A stretch of DNA of 64,000 nucleotides from Neobacillus vireti (GTDB lineage: Bacteria > Bacillota > Bacilli > Bacillales > Cytobacillaceae). This document shows, one piece after another, positions 9,027-17,302 of this stretch; the first letter of the stretch is position 1; each line of letters starts with the position of its first letter. The notes under the pieces were generated by a model. It saw only the letters and a program-made list of their open reading frames with translations. It was not told the origin of the DNA and searched no databases. The translations under genes were made by a program, and so were the position numbers. The DNA lies in NCBI RefSeq assembly GCF_001026695.1, contig NZ_LDNB01000007.1, positions 23,020-87,019 on the forward strand. Direction: 5' to 3'.

Positions 9027-9156
9027 GCGGAAGAACCAGAAAAAACAATTTACCTCTTGAAAGAAATATTCGGTGTGCTATAATCTTAGATGGGAGCTCA
9101 TTGAAGTGATGCAGCAATCCCTTCAATTACAGTGTTTGCAAAATAAAATTAAATAG
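9027..9156 (+). pseudogene. 3' fragment of a glcT copy
   Basis: In the plus frame the bases encode EEPEKTIYLLKEIF, one frame slip, then VCYNLRWELIEVMQQSLQ and LQNKIK before a TAG. This matches the end of GlcT encoded at 60459-61301 (VCYNLSWKLIKVMQQSLK...LQNKFK), except that about 15 codons are missing in the middle. No 5' part is recognisable. It is a relic of a duplicated glcT-ptsG segment that brought the leader at 9174-9287 in front of the mannose PTS. Confidence 0.8.
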
Positions 9157-9173
9157 CTAACGTTATTATTTTT

Positions 9174-9287
9174 ACGTGTTACTGATTCGATCAGGCATGA
9201 GTGAAAAGTATTGATTCAAATGAAGTATAAGGGGGTATTCTATACCCATATCTTCATTTAATCGACTTTTTCGCTCATGCCTTTTTT
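9174..9287 (+). promoter_or_regulatory. GlcT-type antiterminator target (RAT) and overlapping terminator before the mannose PTS
   Basis: ACGTGTTACTGATTCGATCA followed by GGCATGAG (9174-9202) is almost identical to the ptsG leader at 61315-61343. GGCATGAG (9194-9201) also pairs with CTCATGCC (9274-9281), followed by T6, giving a terminator that excludes the RAT fold. In B. subtilis, GlcT bound to the RAT lets transcription enter ptsG when glucose is present. The same control of the mannose operon is predicted here. Confidence 0.85.
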
Positions 9288-9349
9288 GTTGTTTTTGTGA
9301 AACTGTAATCGCTTTAGATGAGCTAAAAAAACTTATAGGAGGGAAAAGG

Positions 9350-10324
9350 ATGGTAGGAATTATCATTGCTACTCATGGTGAATTTGCCAATGGCATCTTG
9401 CAATCTGGAGAGATGATCTTTGGAGTACAAGAAAATGTAAAAGCTGTTACATTAATGCCGAGCGAAGGACCTGAAGATGTAAAGGCAAAAATGAAAGAAG
9501 CAATCGCCTCTTTCGACAACCAAGACGAAGTATTATTCTTAGTCGATCTTTGGGGTGGAACTCCTTTCAACCAAGCTAACAGCATGCTTGAAGACCACAA
9601 AGACAAATGGGCAATCGTTGCTGGTATGAACTTGCCAATGTTGATTGAAGCTTTTGCATCACGCTTCTCAATGAACACCGCGCATGAAATTGCCGCGCAT
9701 ATTTTAGGCACAGCTAAAGAAGGGGTAAAAGTAAAACCTGAGGAATTAGAACCAGCACCAACAGCAACTACTAAAGCTGCTGCTAAACCATCTAATGCAG
9801 GAGCCCCTGGTAAATTTGAATACGTGTTAGCACGTATCGACTCTCGTTTACTTCATGGACAGGTAGCGACTTCTTGGACAAAAACAACACAGCCTACACG
9901 TATCATCGTTGTATCTGATGCAGTAGCTAAGGATGACCTTCGTAAGAAATTGATCCAACAGGCTGCTCCTCCGGGTGTAAAGGCACACGTTGTTCCTGTC
10001 AAAAAAATGATCGAACTTGCAAAAGATGAACAACACTTCGGCGGTCAGCGCGCGTTACTTCTTTTCGAAAACCCGCAAGATGCGCTTAGAGCGGTTGAAG
10101 GTGGCGTTCCATTGAAGACAATCAACGTTGGTTCTATGGCACACTCACCTGGCAAGGTTCAACCGAATAAGGTGTTGGCCTTTAACCAAGATGACATTAA
10201 TGCTTTCGCTAAATTAAAAGAACTTGGGTTGAACTTCGATGTACGGAAAGTTCCGAACGATTCAAAAGGCGATATGGGCGAAATTATCAAGAAGGCTCAA
10301 GAAGAGTTAAACAAACAAAAATAA
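9350..10324 (+). CDS. manX: PTS mannose-family transporter, IIAB component
   Basis: 324 residues. The IIA domain (about 1-125) carries the phosphorylated histidine H9 in IIATHGEFANG. An Ala/Pro/Thr-rich linker (about 128-150) follows. The IIB domain (about 155-324) carries H169 in RIDSRLLHGQVATSW. It passes phosphate from HPr to the incoming sugar. It is first of three genes (IIAB, IIC, IID), and AGGAGGG precedes the start. The mannose family takes up glucose, mannose and glucosamine in many Firmicutes. No LevR/ManR regulator is in the window; the upstream RAT suggests GlcT control. Confidence 0.93.
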   Translation: MVGIIIATHGEFANGILQSGEMIFGVQENVKAVTLMPSEGPEDVKAKMKEAIASFDNQDEVLFLVDLWGGTPFNQANSMLEDHKDKWAIVAGMNLPMLIEAFASRFSMNTAHEIAAHILGTAKEGVKVKPEELEPAPTATTKAAAKPSNAGAPGKFEYVLARIDSRLLHGQVATSWTKTTQPTRIIVVSDAVAKDDLRKKLIQQAAPPGVKAHVVPVKKMIELAKDEQHFGGQRALLLFENPQDALRAVEGGVPLKTINVGSMAHSPGKVQPNKVLAFNQDDINAFAKLKELGLNFDVRKVPNDSKGDMGEIIKKAQEELNKQK

Positions 10325-10352
10325 ATCCAGAGAAAACGGAGGATTAATAAAC

Positions 10353-11159
10353 ATGGATTTGAATATGATTCAAATAATATTAGTCTTTATCGTAGCATTT
10401 TTAGCTGGTATGGAAGGAATTTTGGATGAATTCCAATTCCACCAACCACTCGTTGCTTGTACGTTAATTGGCTTAGTTACAGGAAACTTAGTACCATGTC
10501 TTATCTTAGGTGGTACTCTTCAATTGATCGCTTTAGGTTGGGCAAACATCGGAGCTGCCGTAGCACCTGATGCTGCGTTAGCCTCAGTTGCATCCGCAAT
10601 TATTTTAGTTTTAGGTGGACAAGGTAAAGCTGGTGTAGCTTCTGCAATTGCAATTGCTGTTCCGCTTGCAGTTGCTGGCCTTTTATTAACAATTATCGTG
10701 CGTACACTTGCAACAGCAATCGTACACTTTATGGATGCTGCAGCTCAAGAAGGAAACATAAGAAAAGTTGAATTTTGGCAAATCGTTGCTATCTGCATGC
10801 AGGGGTTACGTATTGCCATTCCGGCTGCATTAATTATAGCTATTGGTGCAGGTCCGGTTAGAGAATTACTCACATCTATGCCAATATGGTTGACAGACGG
10901 TTTAGCAATCGGTGGGGGAATGGTCGTAGCCGTTGGTTATGCAATGGTTATTAACATGATGGCTACAAAAGAAGTATGGCCATTCTTCGCAATTGGTTTC
11001 GTATTAGCGACTGTTTCACAAATCACACTTATCGGTTTAGGTGCTATCGGTGTGGCTCTTGCACTTATCTATATAGCGCTTTCTAAACAAGGCGGTTCAG
11101 GTAAGGGCGGAAATGGAAACACTGGTGATCCGCTAGGCGATATTATTGATAATTACTAA
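10353..11159 (+). CDS. manY: PTS mannose-family transporter, IIC component
   Basis: 268-residue membrane subunit with many hydrophobic helices and the IIC-Man signature region early in the protein (GLVTGNLVPCLILGGTLQLI). With IID it forms the sugar channel. The gene starts 28 bp after manX behind GGAGG and is followed by the IID gene 19 bp downstream. The tail is Gly/Lys/Asn-rich (GGSGKGGNGNTGDP), as in other IIC-Man proteins. Confidence 0.93.
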   Translation: MDLNMIQIILVFIVAFLAGMEGILDEFQFHQPLVACTLIGLVTGNLVPCLILGGTLQLIALGWANIGAAVAPDAALASVASAIILVLGGQGKAGVASAIAIAVPLAVAGLLLTIIVRTLATAIVHFMDAAAQEGNIRKVEFWQIVAICMQGLRIAIPAALIIAIGAGPVRELLTSMPIWLTDGLAIGGGMVVAVGYAMVINMMATKEVWPFFAIGFVLATVSQITLIGLGAIGVALALIYIALSKQGGSGKGGNGNTGDPLGDIIDNY

Positions 11160-11178
11160 GAAGGAGGAGGACAGAAAA

Positions 11179-12090
11179 ATGGCAAATGAATTGAGATTAT
11201 CAAAAAAAGATCGTATTTCTGTTTGGTGGCGTTCTACATTCATTCAAGGTTCTTGGAACTATGAACGTATGCAAAACGGTGGTTGGGCATATACGATGAT
11301 TCCCGCAATCAAACGATTATATAAAACGAAAGAAGATCGTTCTGCTGCACTAAAACGTCATTTAGAATTCTTTAATACTCACCCATATGTAGCTTCACCT
11401 ATTATTGGTGTAACTTTAGCGCTTGAAGAAGAACGTGCAAATGGTGCGCCGGTTGACGACACAGCCATTCAAGGGGTTAAAGTCGGTATGATGGGACCTT
11501 TAGCAGGTATCGGTGATCCGGTTTTCTGGTTCACGGTTAGACCAATCCTTGGTGCGTTAGGCGCTTCTCTTGCTTTGACCGGTAACATCCTTGGGCCGAT
11601 TATTTTCTTCGTTTTATGGAATCTCATTCGTATGGGATTCACGTGGTATACGCAAGAATTTGGTTACAAAGCTGGTTCTAAAATTACTGACGACTTATCT
11701 GGCGGAATACTTCAAGATATTACGAAGGGTGCATCCATTCTGGGTATGTTCATCCTCGGTTCATTAGTTAACCGTTGGGTATCTGTACAATTTGCGCCAG
11801 TGGTATCCGAAGTTAAACTATCCAAAGGCGCTTATATTGACTGGGATAAATTACCTGCTGGAGCAGAAGGGATTAAAACTGCTTTACAACAACAAGCTAG
11901 TGGTCTTTCATTAGAACCTGTTAAAGTAACTACGTTACAAGCCAACTTGGACAGCTTAATTCCTGGTTTAGCTGGATTGTTGATCACATTCCTTTGTATG
12001 TGGCTCCTTAAGAAGAAAGTTTCTCCAATCGTTATGATTCTTGGATTGTTCGTAGTAGGTATTGTCTTCCACTTAGTACACTTAATGTAA
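11179..12090 (+). CDS. manZ: PTS mannose-family transporter, IID component
   Basis: 303-residue IID subunit. Typical features are the N-terminal amphipathic part (WWRSTFIQGSWNYERMQNGG), the MMGPLAGIGDPVFWFTVRP loop and C-terminal membrane helices. The start is the ATG at 11179 after AAGGAGGAGG; an upstream in-frame ATT at 11146 is unlikely because it overlaps the manY end. Last gene of the operon. Confidence 0.93.
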   Translation: MANELRLSKKDRISVWWRSTFIQGSWNYERMQNGGWAYTMIPAIKRLYKTKEDRSAALKRHLEFFNTHPYVASPIIGVTLALEEERANGAPVDDTAIQGVKVGMMGPLAGIGDPVFWFTVRPILGALGASLALTGNILGPIIFFVLWNLIRMGFTWYTQEFGYKAGSKITDDLSGGILQDITKGASILGMFILGSLVNRWVSVQFAPVVSEVKLSKGAYIDWDKLPAGAEGIKTALQQQASGLSLEPVKVTTLQANLDSLIPGLAGLLITFLCMWLLKKKVSPIVMILGLFVVGIVFHLVHLM

Positions 12091-12158
12091 TAATATTGAC
12101 TCTTGCCTAGGCTTTTTTTAAAGATCAGGCCTGTATTATCAACTCATACAAATTGAGC

Positions 12159-12206
12159 AGCACCTCCTAGTTTTGATAAACCTATCAATTTATGGAGGTG
12201 CTTTTC
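12159..12206 (+). terminator. terminator of the mannose PTS operon
   Basis: AGCACCTCC (12159-12167) pairs with GGAGGTGCT (12194-12202), loop of 26 bases, followed by TTTTC. Confidence 0.7.
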
Positions 12207-12231
12207 TATAAATAAATCTTAGGGGGCTATT

Positions 12232-13248
12232 ATGCTTACTATTGGTTATATTGGAAATGGAAAAAGCACGAACAGATATCATCTGCCGTTCGTACTGCAA
12301 AGAGAGAATATAAAGGTAAAAACTATTTATCAAAGAAATCCTAAGCATGAAAGTTGGGAAAGGATTGCAGGGGTTAATTATACTTCTGATTTAGATGAAC
12401 TATTAAATGACAAAGACATTCAACTCATAGTAGTTTGCACAAGAACTGACAGTCATTACGAATACGCAAAATTAGTATTAAAGCATAATAAGCACTGTTT
12501 GATTGAAAAGCCTTTTATGGAAACCTCAGAACAGGCAAAAGAAATATTTGCAATGGCAAGTGAGAAAGGATTAATTGTCCAGGCTTATCAAAATAGGCGT
12601 TTTGATAGTGACTTTTTAACCGTTCAAAAAGTCATCGAAGAAGGGAAATTAGGGGACTTGCTGGAAGTGGAAATGCATTATGACTATTATCGTCCCGAAG
12701 TACCTGAGTCTGCTCATTCCTTTAATCCCGCAGAGTCATTTTTATACGGACATGGCTGTCATACACTAGATCAGGTTATCAGCTACTTTGGCCAGCCAGA
12801 TCATATCCATTATGATGTAAGACAATTATTGGGCCAAGGAAGAATGAATGATTATTTTGATTTGGATTTATATTACGGTAAGTTAAAAGTATCTGTAAAA
12901 TCCAGTTATTTTCGACTGAAAGAAAGGCCTAGCTTCGTCGTTCATGGCAAAAAGGGATGCTTTGTGAAAGAAACCAAAGATCGTCAGGAAGAACATTTAA
13001 AGTTATTTTATATGCCTGATAACAAAGACTTTGGGATAGATACAATAAAACATTATGGTGTACTCACATATATTGATGAAGAAGGAACAATCCACGAAGA
13101 AACAGTGAAATCCGTAAATGGTGATTATGGAAGAGTATATGATGATATATATGAATCCATCATAAATGGTAATGATAAAACTATTACAGATGAACAGACA
13201 CTACGGCAAATGGAAATATTAGAAACTGGAGTAAAAAATTTAAAGTAA
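12232..13248 (+). CDS. Gfo/Idh/MocA family oxidoreductase
   Basis: 338 residues. The N-terminal Rossmann fold shows the GYIGNGKSTNRYHLP nucleotide loop, and the signature EKPFMETSEQAKEIF (lysine of the EKP motif) is present. The C-terminal domain has QNRRFDSDF and the catalytic-type motif GHGCHTLDQVI. Such enzymes oxidise or reduce sugars and cyclitols with NAD(P). It stands alone between two terminators, next to the PTS operon, so a sugar-derived substrate is plausible. Confidence 0.9.
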   Translation: MLTIGYIGNGKSTNRYHLPFVLQRENIKVKTIYQRNPKHESWERIAGVNYTSDLDELLNDKDIQLIVVCTRTDSHYEYAKLVLKHNKHCLIEKPFMETSEQAKEIFAMASEKGLIVQAYQNRRFDSDFLTVQKVIEEGKLGDLLEVEMHYDYYRPEVPESAHSFNPAESFLYGHGCHTLDQVISYFGQPDHIHYDVRQLLGQGRMNDYFDLDLYYGKLKVSVKSSYFRLKERPSFVVHGKKGCFVKETKDRQEEHLKLFYMPDNKDFGIDTIKHYGVLTYIDEEGTIHEETVKSVNGDYGRVYDDIYESIINGNDKTITDEQTLRQMEILETGVKNLK

Positions 13249-13257
13249 AATGAAAGA

Positions 13258-13290
13258 AAGGTCTTTCATCCCGAATGGATGAAGACCTTT
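13258..13290. terminator. bidirectional terminator between converging genes
   Basis: AAAGGTCTTTCATCC (13258-13272) pairs with GGATGAAGACCTTT (13277-13290), with T-rich DNA after it and A-rich DNA before it, so it can stop transcription from both sides. Confidence 0.8.
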
Positions 13291-13299
13291 TATTTTGCC

Positions 13300-14694
13300 T
13301 TATTCAGAGGCTAATGCCTTATTTTTCGTTAGTAAATATGGTCTATAATAACCAACAGTGTTTGATAGAGGAAGTACTTCTTCCGATAGATTGATGTTTA
13401 GCTGTTCTTGAATGTAATTTCTTCGGTTTTGAATTCTCTTCCATAAATGTGGGTATTCGTCTTTAAGCTTATTTCTTAATTCTTCATTTGCAAGAGCAAT
13501 GGTATCTTCTGCACTAACACCAGCATAGCCTTCAATGGAAGGGATAATGTCAATTTGAAAAATCATGCCGCTTTTCAGTTCTTCAATTGAATCTGGGTAT
13601 ATCGGTGAAGACATCCATTCTTCGTCGGAAACAAGATGACCGGGGTTTAACTGCCAATTGTACTTTTCTTTCGGATAGACTCCTTCAATTAACTCGTAAA
13701 AGGTTCCACCAGACATCCCTATTTTAATGTTCTCTAACCAATAGACAACAGTCTGATAATAAGGAATTGCGACTTTATCTAAATAATCCTTTTGAGTAGA
13801 AGGGAGTTGTTCATTATTTTCAACAATAAACCCAGTTCTGCTAGTCAGACCGCCCTTATAGCCAGTTGTTAATGATAGAGGATCTCCTAATTTGGTCCTT
13901 TTATTAGTAGGATAAACGTTTGCATATTCAAAACGCTTGCCAGTAGCCGCAATCGTAACCACATTATTTGTTTGCCCATCTGCATTCAGAATGTTCCCTA
14001 GAAAGGTTTCTTTAACATCTATATCAATCGCATTCAAAGCTTTTAGCATACAAGATGAAGCAAGGTTTGCCCCATATTCATAATGAGCAATTTCATTAGA
14101 ATTATTTGTTGTCCTAATCCCAATATCTCCTCCTATAAATATGTAAGATGCATTGGCAATCTTTGCAGAATCATGCTTTGCATTTCGTACTGCCTCAACA
14201 ATAAAATGAGGAATTTCAAATAAAGTATCGTTATCTTGTGCTTTTGTAGTAAACATTTTCCATCCAACAAGACCAATCTTTTTACTCGTTGAGAAATTAA
14301 TTTGATCCAATATCATTTCTAATGGATGATCATCGTTCATTGGTTGATTAGGCAAAGAAAAAAGTGAAAAAGGATAAACAGTACCCATTGTACGAGCATG
14401 TTTTGCCATTTTTAGATTTTCATTCCCCAAAATATATGAACATTCTCCATTGTTTTTCATTACAAAAACAGCTTCTTCAAATCTTGGAATAAAACCCGTC
14501 AAGTATTCAAAATTACTTCCATGTTCTTTATCAGCGTAAATCACCAGCACATCAAACTCTTCTTTTTTCATTAATTGAAGAAGTTTTTCTTTTCTTTCGT
14601 TGATCGTCTCGTCCGTTAAGTAAACTGGAGAAACATTTTCATAAATTTCAGGCTGTTCTATTTCCTTCAATAGTACTTGTTTCTTAATGTTCAT
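13300..14694 (-). CDS. M24 family (creatinase/prolidase-like) protein with degenerate metal site
   Basis: 464 residues. The N-terminal creatinase domain (about 20-175) is followed by a pita-bread M24 domain (about 190-430). Of the five metal ligands of active M24 peptidases, the His (NPGHLVSDEEW) and the last Glu (GVSAEDTIAL) can be aligned. The two aspartates expected in the GD...D.G...D.TRT block are missing (GDPLSLTTGYKGGLTSRTGF), and the EP glutamate reads FQIDIIP. It may be a non-hydrolytic relative or use another chemistry. It forms an operon with the DeoR regulator 21 bp upstream. Confidence 0.8.
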   Translation of the reverse strand: MNIKKQVLLKEIEQPEIYENVSPVYLTDETINERKEKLLQLMKKEEFDVLVIYADKEHGSNFEYLTGFIPRFEEAVFVMKNNGECSYILGNENLKMAKHARTMGTVYPFSLFSLPNQPMNDDHPLEMILDQINFSTSKKIGLVGWKMFTTKAQDNDTLFEIPHFIVEAVRNAKHDSAKIANASYIFIGGDIGIRTTNNSNEIAHYEYGANLASSCMLKALNAIDIDVKETFLGNILNADGQTNNVVTIAATGKRFEYANVYPTNKRTKLGDPLSLTTGYKGGLTSRTGFIVENNEQLPSTQKDYLDKVAIPYYQTVVYWLENIKIGMSGGTFYELIEGVYPKEKYNWQLNPGHLVSDEEWMSSPIYPDSIEELKSGMIFQIDIIPSIEGYAGVSAEDTIALANEELRNKLKDEYPHLWKRIQNRRNYIQEQLNINLSEEVLPLSNTVGYYRPYLLTKNKALASE

Positions 14695-14715
14695 AAACGT
14701 ATTCTCCTATTCTTT

Positions 14716-15477
14716 TCATTCTTCGGTAACTACAAGATCTACATTATTTTGAGCTAAAGACTCCACAAACTTAAGCTCCGGCATCTTATCAGTAACCAAT
14801 ATATCAATTTCATCGAGGGAACATATTTTGAAATACCCCGTTGTATCAATTTTTGTATGATCTGCTAAAGCAATTACCTTGTTCCCTCTTTGAACCATTG
14901 CCCGTTTAACCAGCCCTTCCTCCTCGGTATGAATAAACAAGCCCTTTTCGGAAATTGCAAAAACCCCTAATAATGTATAGTCAGCACTGTATTGTCTAAT
15001 TTTATCCACCGTATCTGCCCCATATAAAAACAACTGTTCATTATTAAGTTTGCCAGGAAGAACTGAAACACTTGTCCTTTCATTTTTAGCAAGAAGAATA
15101 GCATGAGTAAGAGAATTGGTAATCCCTTTCAAACTTTGCCCGTTTAATTTAGGAATAACAGCCTCCACGGTTGTAGACGAATCAAAAATAACCGATGAAT
15201 AATCTTTGACTAATTTAGCAGTCTTTTCTGCAATTTTTTCCTTAATAGTGTTTTCCTGATTTGCTCTTTCTGAGTAATTAAAAATAAGAGCCTCTTTACT
15301 AGCTAACGCTGCGCCCCCATGTATTCTTCTGATAACATTCTTTTTTTCTAATTTAATTAAGTCTCTTCGTATCGTATCTTTTGAAACTCGTAGTGCTTCA
15401 GCAAGGCTTTCTATTGTCACGCTCTTATTTTCTTCAATGATCTTCATTTCTTTTTCAAGTCTTTCTTCGATTAGCAT
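14716..15477 (-). CDS. DeoR/GlpR family transcriptional regulator
   Basis: 253 residues with an N-terminal winged HTH (VTIESLAEALRVSKDTIRRD, then RRIHGGAAL, the family hallmark) and a C-terminal sugar-phosphate sensor domain (VIFDSSTTVEAVIP, KVIALADHTKID). The start at 15477 is chosen because GAGGTGG precedes it and it opens directly on the HTH. The M24 gene follows in the same direction. Phased TGCAA repeats upstream (15510-15576) are likely its own operator. The effector is probably a phosphorylated sugar. Confidence 0.9.
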   Translation of the reverse strand: MLIEERLEKEMKIIEENKSVTIESLAEALRVSKDTIRRDLIKLEKKNVIRRIHGGAALASKEALIFNYSERANQENTIKEKIAEKTAKLVKDYSSVIFDSSTTVEAVIPKLNGQSLKGITNSLTHAILLAKNERTSVSVLPGKLNNEQLFLYGADTVDKIRQYSADYTLLGVFAISEKGLFIHTEEEGLVKRAMVQRGNKVIALADHTKIDTTGYFKICSLDEIDILVTDKMPELKFVESLAQNNVDLVVTEE

Positions 15478-15509
15478 AAAACACCACCTCGTATATAGCT
15501 TAAGCTGAG

Positions 15510-15576
15510 TTGCAATAAAATGCAATCTTTTGCAACTTTTATTTGTGATTAAAAGAAATATTGCAAATGATTGCAG
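15510..15576. promoter_or_regulatory. phased TTGCA/TGCAA repeats, likely DeoR operator
   Basis: TGCAA occurs at 15511, 15521 and 15531, exactly 10 bp apart. A second group TTGCAAATGATTGCAG at 15561-15576 again has a 10-bp step. Direct repeats in phase with the helix just upstream of a DeoR-family gene are the usual operator layout for this family. Confidence 0.5.
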
Positions 15577-15756
15577 GGTGATTTATATTTAGCGTAGATT
15601 TTGTTTTCAAATTCTTTCTTTATTCATCATCTGCTCACGAATAAGTCGTAATCACAAAAATAACGAATATTAATTATTCTTTTTTAAAAAATATTCGTGT
15701 TTTGTTGACAGTTGGAATTTCTGATGTTACGATGAATTTGTAAAAATTAAATATTA

Positions 15757-15827
15757 TTCTCGTATAATATTGGGGATATGGCCCGAAAGTTTCTACCAAG
15801 CTACCATAAATAGCTTGACTACGAGGT
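15757..15827 (+). promoter_or_regulatory. guanine riboswitch (purine aptamer) before nupN
   Basis: The core is canonical. P1 is CTCGTA (15759-15764) with TACGAG (15820-15825). L2 has GATATGG, J2/3 has AGTTTCTACC, L3 has CCATAAA and J3/1 has GACTA. The pyrimidine that reads the ligand is C, which means guanine rather than adenine. A terminator follows at 15889. CTTGACT from the aptamer can pair with AGTCAAG just before the terminator as antiterminator, so guanine should switch the operon off. Confidence 0.92.
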
Positions 15828-15888
15828 TGTGTATATACCCATGGAGATAAACGTATTCCTTATTTCCATTATACCTTCCTGAAGTCAA

Positions 15889-15914
15889 GCACCGGTGTAA
15901 TTCGGTGCTTTTTT
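15889..15914 (+). terminator. riboswitch-controlled terminator before nupN
   Basis: GCACCG (15889-15894) pairs with CGGTGC (15903-15908), then T6. The bases before it (AGTCAAG) are complementary to part of the aptamer. Confidence 0.8.
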
Positions 15915-15960
15915 ATTTTTACAAAACAATTCAACATGATACACAGGGAGGATTCTTTCA

Positions 15961-17112
15961 ATGAAAAAAAGTACTAAAAAAATTGCAATGATCGTATTCA
16001 TGGCTTTAATGACGGTTGTTATGGCAGCATGCGGAAATGACTCAGCTAATGACAAGAAAGCTAAGGCTGAAGCAGGTAAAGACGGATTAAAAATTGCCAT
16101 TGTAACAAGCCCTTCAGGCGTAGATGATGGCAGCTTTAATGAAGATAACTATAACGGTATATTAAAATTTATTGAAAATCATCCAACAGCAACAGTAAAA
16201 GCTGTTAAAGAAGAAACTGGTGATCCTGCTGCGGCTGTGCAAGCTGTTGCTGATATTGTGGCAGATTACGATGTGATTGTAACACCTGGATTTCAATTTG
16301 CTGGAGTTTCTAGTATTGCTGTAGAAAATCCTGATAAAATATTTATTTTAAATGACTCTGAGCCCGCACCTGTAGGTGACCAGAAAAAATTCGAAAATAT
16401 CTATGCGATGAATTTCGCTGAACAAGAAAGCGGCTTTTTTGCAGGAATGGCTGCAGCATTGGAAACAAAATCAAATAAAGTAGCGGTTGTAAATGGTATC
16501 GCGTATCCTTCAAATGTAAATTATCAATTTGGCTTTGAGTCTGGTGTACATTATGCTAATAAGGTTTTTGGAAAAAATGTTAAACTTGTTGAATTATCCG
16601 GTTATGCAGGTAATGATGTAAATGGTACAGATGTAGGTGGTAATTATGCAGGATCCTTTGCAGATGAAGCAACTGGAAAAGTGATCGGAAATGCCTTAAT
16701 TAAACAGGATGTAGATATCATCTTTGTTGCAGCAGGCGGTACTGGCAATGGTGTATTCACAGCAGTTAAAGAAGCTAAAGGCGACGTAAAAGTAATTGGT
16801 GTGGATGTTGACCAATATGATGACGGTGTAAATGGTTCTAAAAATATCGTATTAACATCTGGAGTAAAATTCATGAGTATGAATATTGAAAAGGCATTAA
16901 ACGCTGTTGTTGATGGAACCTTTAAAGGTGGAAATGTCGTTCTTTATGCAGATACAGATTCAACTGGTTTTATAAAAGAAGAAGGACGTCAGCAATTATC
17001 AGAGGATACACTTAGTAAATTGAATGAAGCTTACGAGTTAGTTAAAGATGGTACAATCGTACCTGCATCTAATTTTAATGGTCATACTCCAGAAAAGTTT
17101 CCAGGATTATAA
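15961..17112 (+). CDS. nupN: BMP-family purine nucleoside-binding lipoprotein
   Basis: 383 residues. A lipoprotein signal peptide ends at MAACGN (lipid-modified cysteine at about 21), followed by the BMP fold: IVTSPSGVDDGSFNEDNYNG, VVTPGFQF-like segments and GVDVDQYDDG. Such lipoproteins deliver nucleosides to a two-permease ABC importer. The downstream genes and the guanine riboswitch fit the guanosine transporter NupNOPQ (YufNOPQ) of B. subtilis. The start follows GGGAGG. Confidence 0.9.
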   Translation: MKKSTKKIAMIVFMALMTVVMAACGNDSANDKKAKAEAGKDGLKIAIVTSPSGVDDGSFNEDNYNGILKFIENHPTATVKAVKEETGDPAAAVQAVADIVADYDVIVTPGFQFAGVSSIAVENPDKIFILNDSEPAPVGDQKKFENIYAMNFAEQESGFFAGMAAALETKSNKVAVVNGIAYPSNVNYQFGFESGVHYANKVFGKNVKLVELSGYAGNDVNGTDVGGNYAGSFADEATGKVIGNALIKQDVDIIFVAAGGTGNGVFTAVKEAKGDVKVIGVDVDQYDDGVNGSKNIVLTSGVKFMSMNIEKALNAVVDGTFKGGNVVLYADTDSTGFIKEEGRQQLSEDTLSKLNEAYELVKDGTIVPASNFNGHTPEKFPGL

Positions 17113-17134
17113 TATTTTGATAGAAGCATTAGAA

Positions 17135-17214
17135 AACTCGCCGATTGGCTAGCCTTTAGGCGAAGACAGAGGCGCAGTTGCACTTATACTTTCTTACCAG
17201 CCAATCATGAAATG
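17135..17214. repeat. possible Bacillus-type intergenic repeat between nupN and nupO
   Basis: The stretch beginning CTCGCCGATTGGCTAGCC and containing GGCGAAGACAGAGGCGCAGT recalls a short element seen repeatedly between Bacillus genes. ATTGGCT and AGCCAAT at its ends are inverted. Recognition is from memory; no second copy is present in the window. Confidence 0.35.
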
Positions 17215-17221
17215 AACCATT

Positions 17222-17274
17222 AGAAGTTTATCATTCCTAACGTAAGAAAAAACAGGGAATGATGAACTTCTTTT
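17222..17274 (+). terminator. strong hairpin inside the operon, between nupN and nupO
   Basis: AGAAGTTTATCATTCC (17222-17237) pairs with GGAATGATGAACTTCT (17256-17271) with one G-U, followed by T4. It probably lets the lipoprotein mRNA accumulate over the ATPase and permease mRNA, by partial termination or by protecting the 3' end. Confidence 0.65.
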
Positions 17275-17302
17275 AACTTATTTTTCCTGATAGAGGAGAC
17301 GA

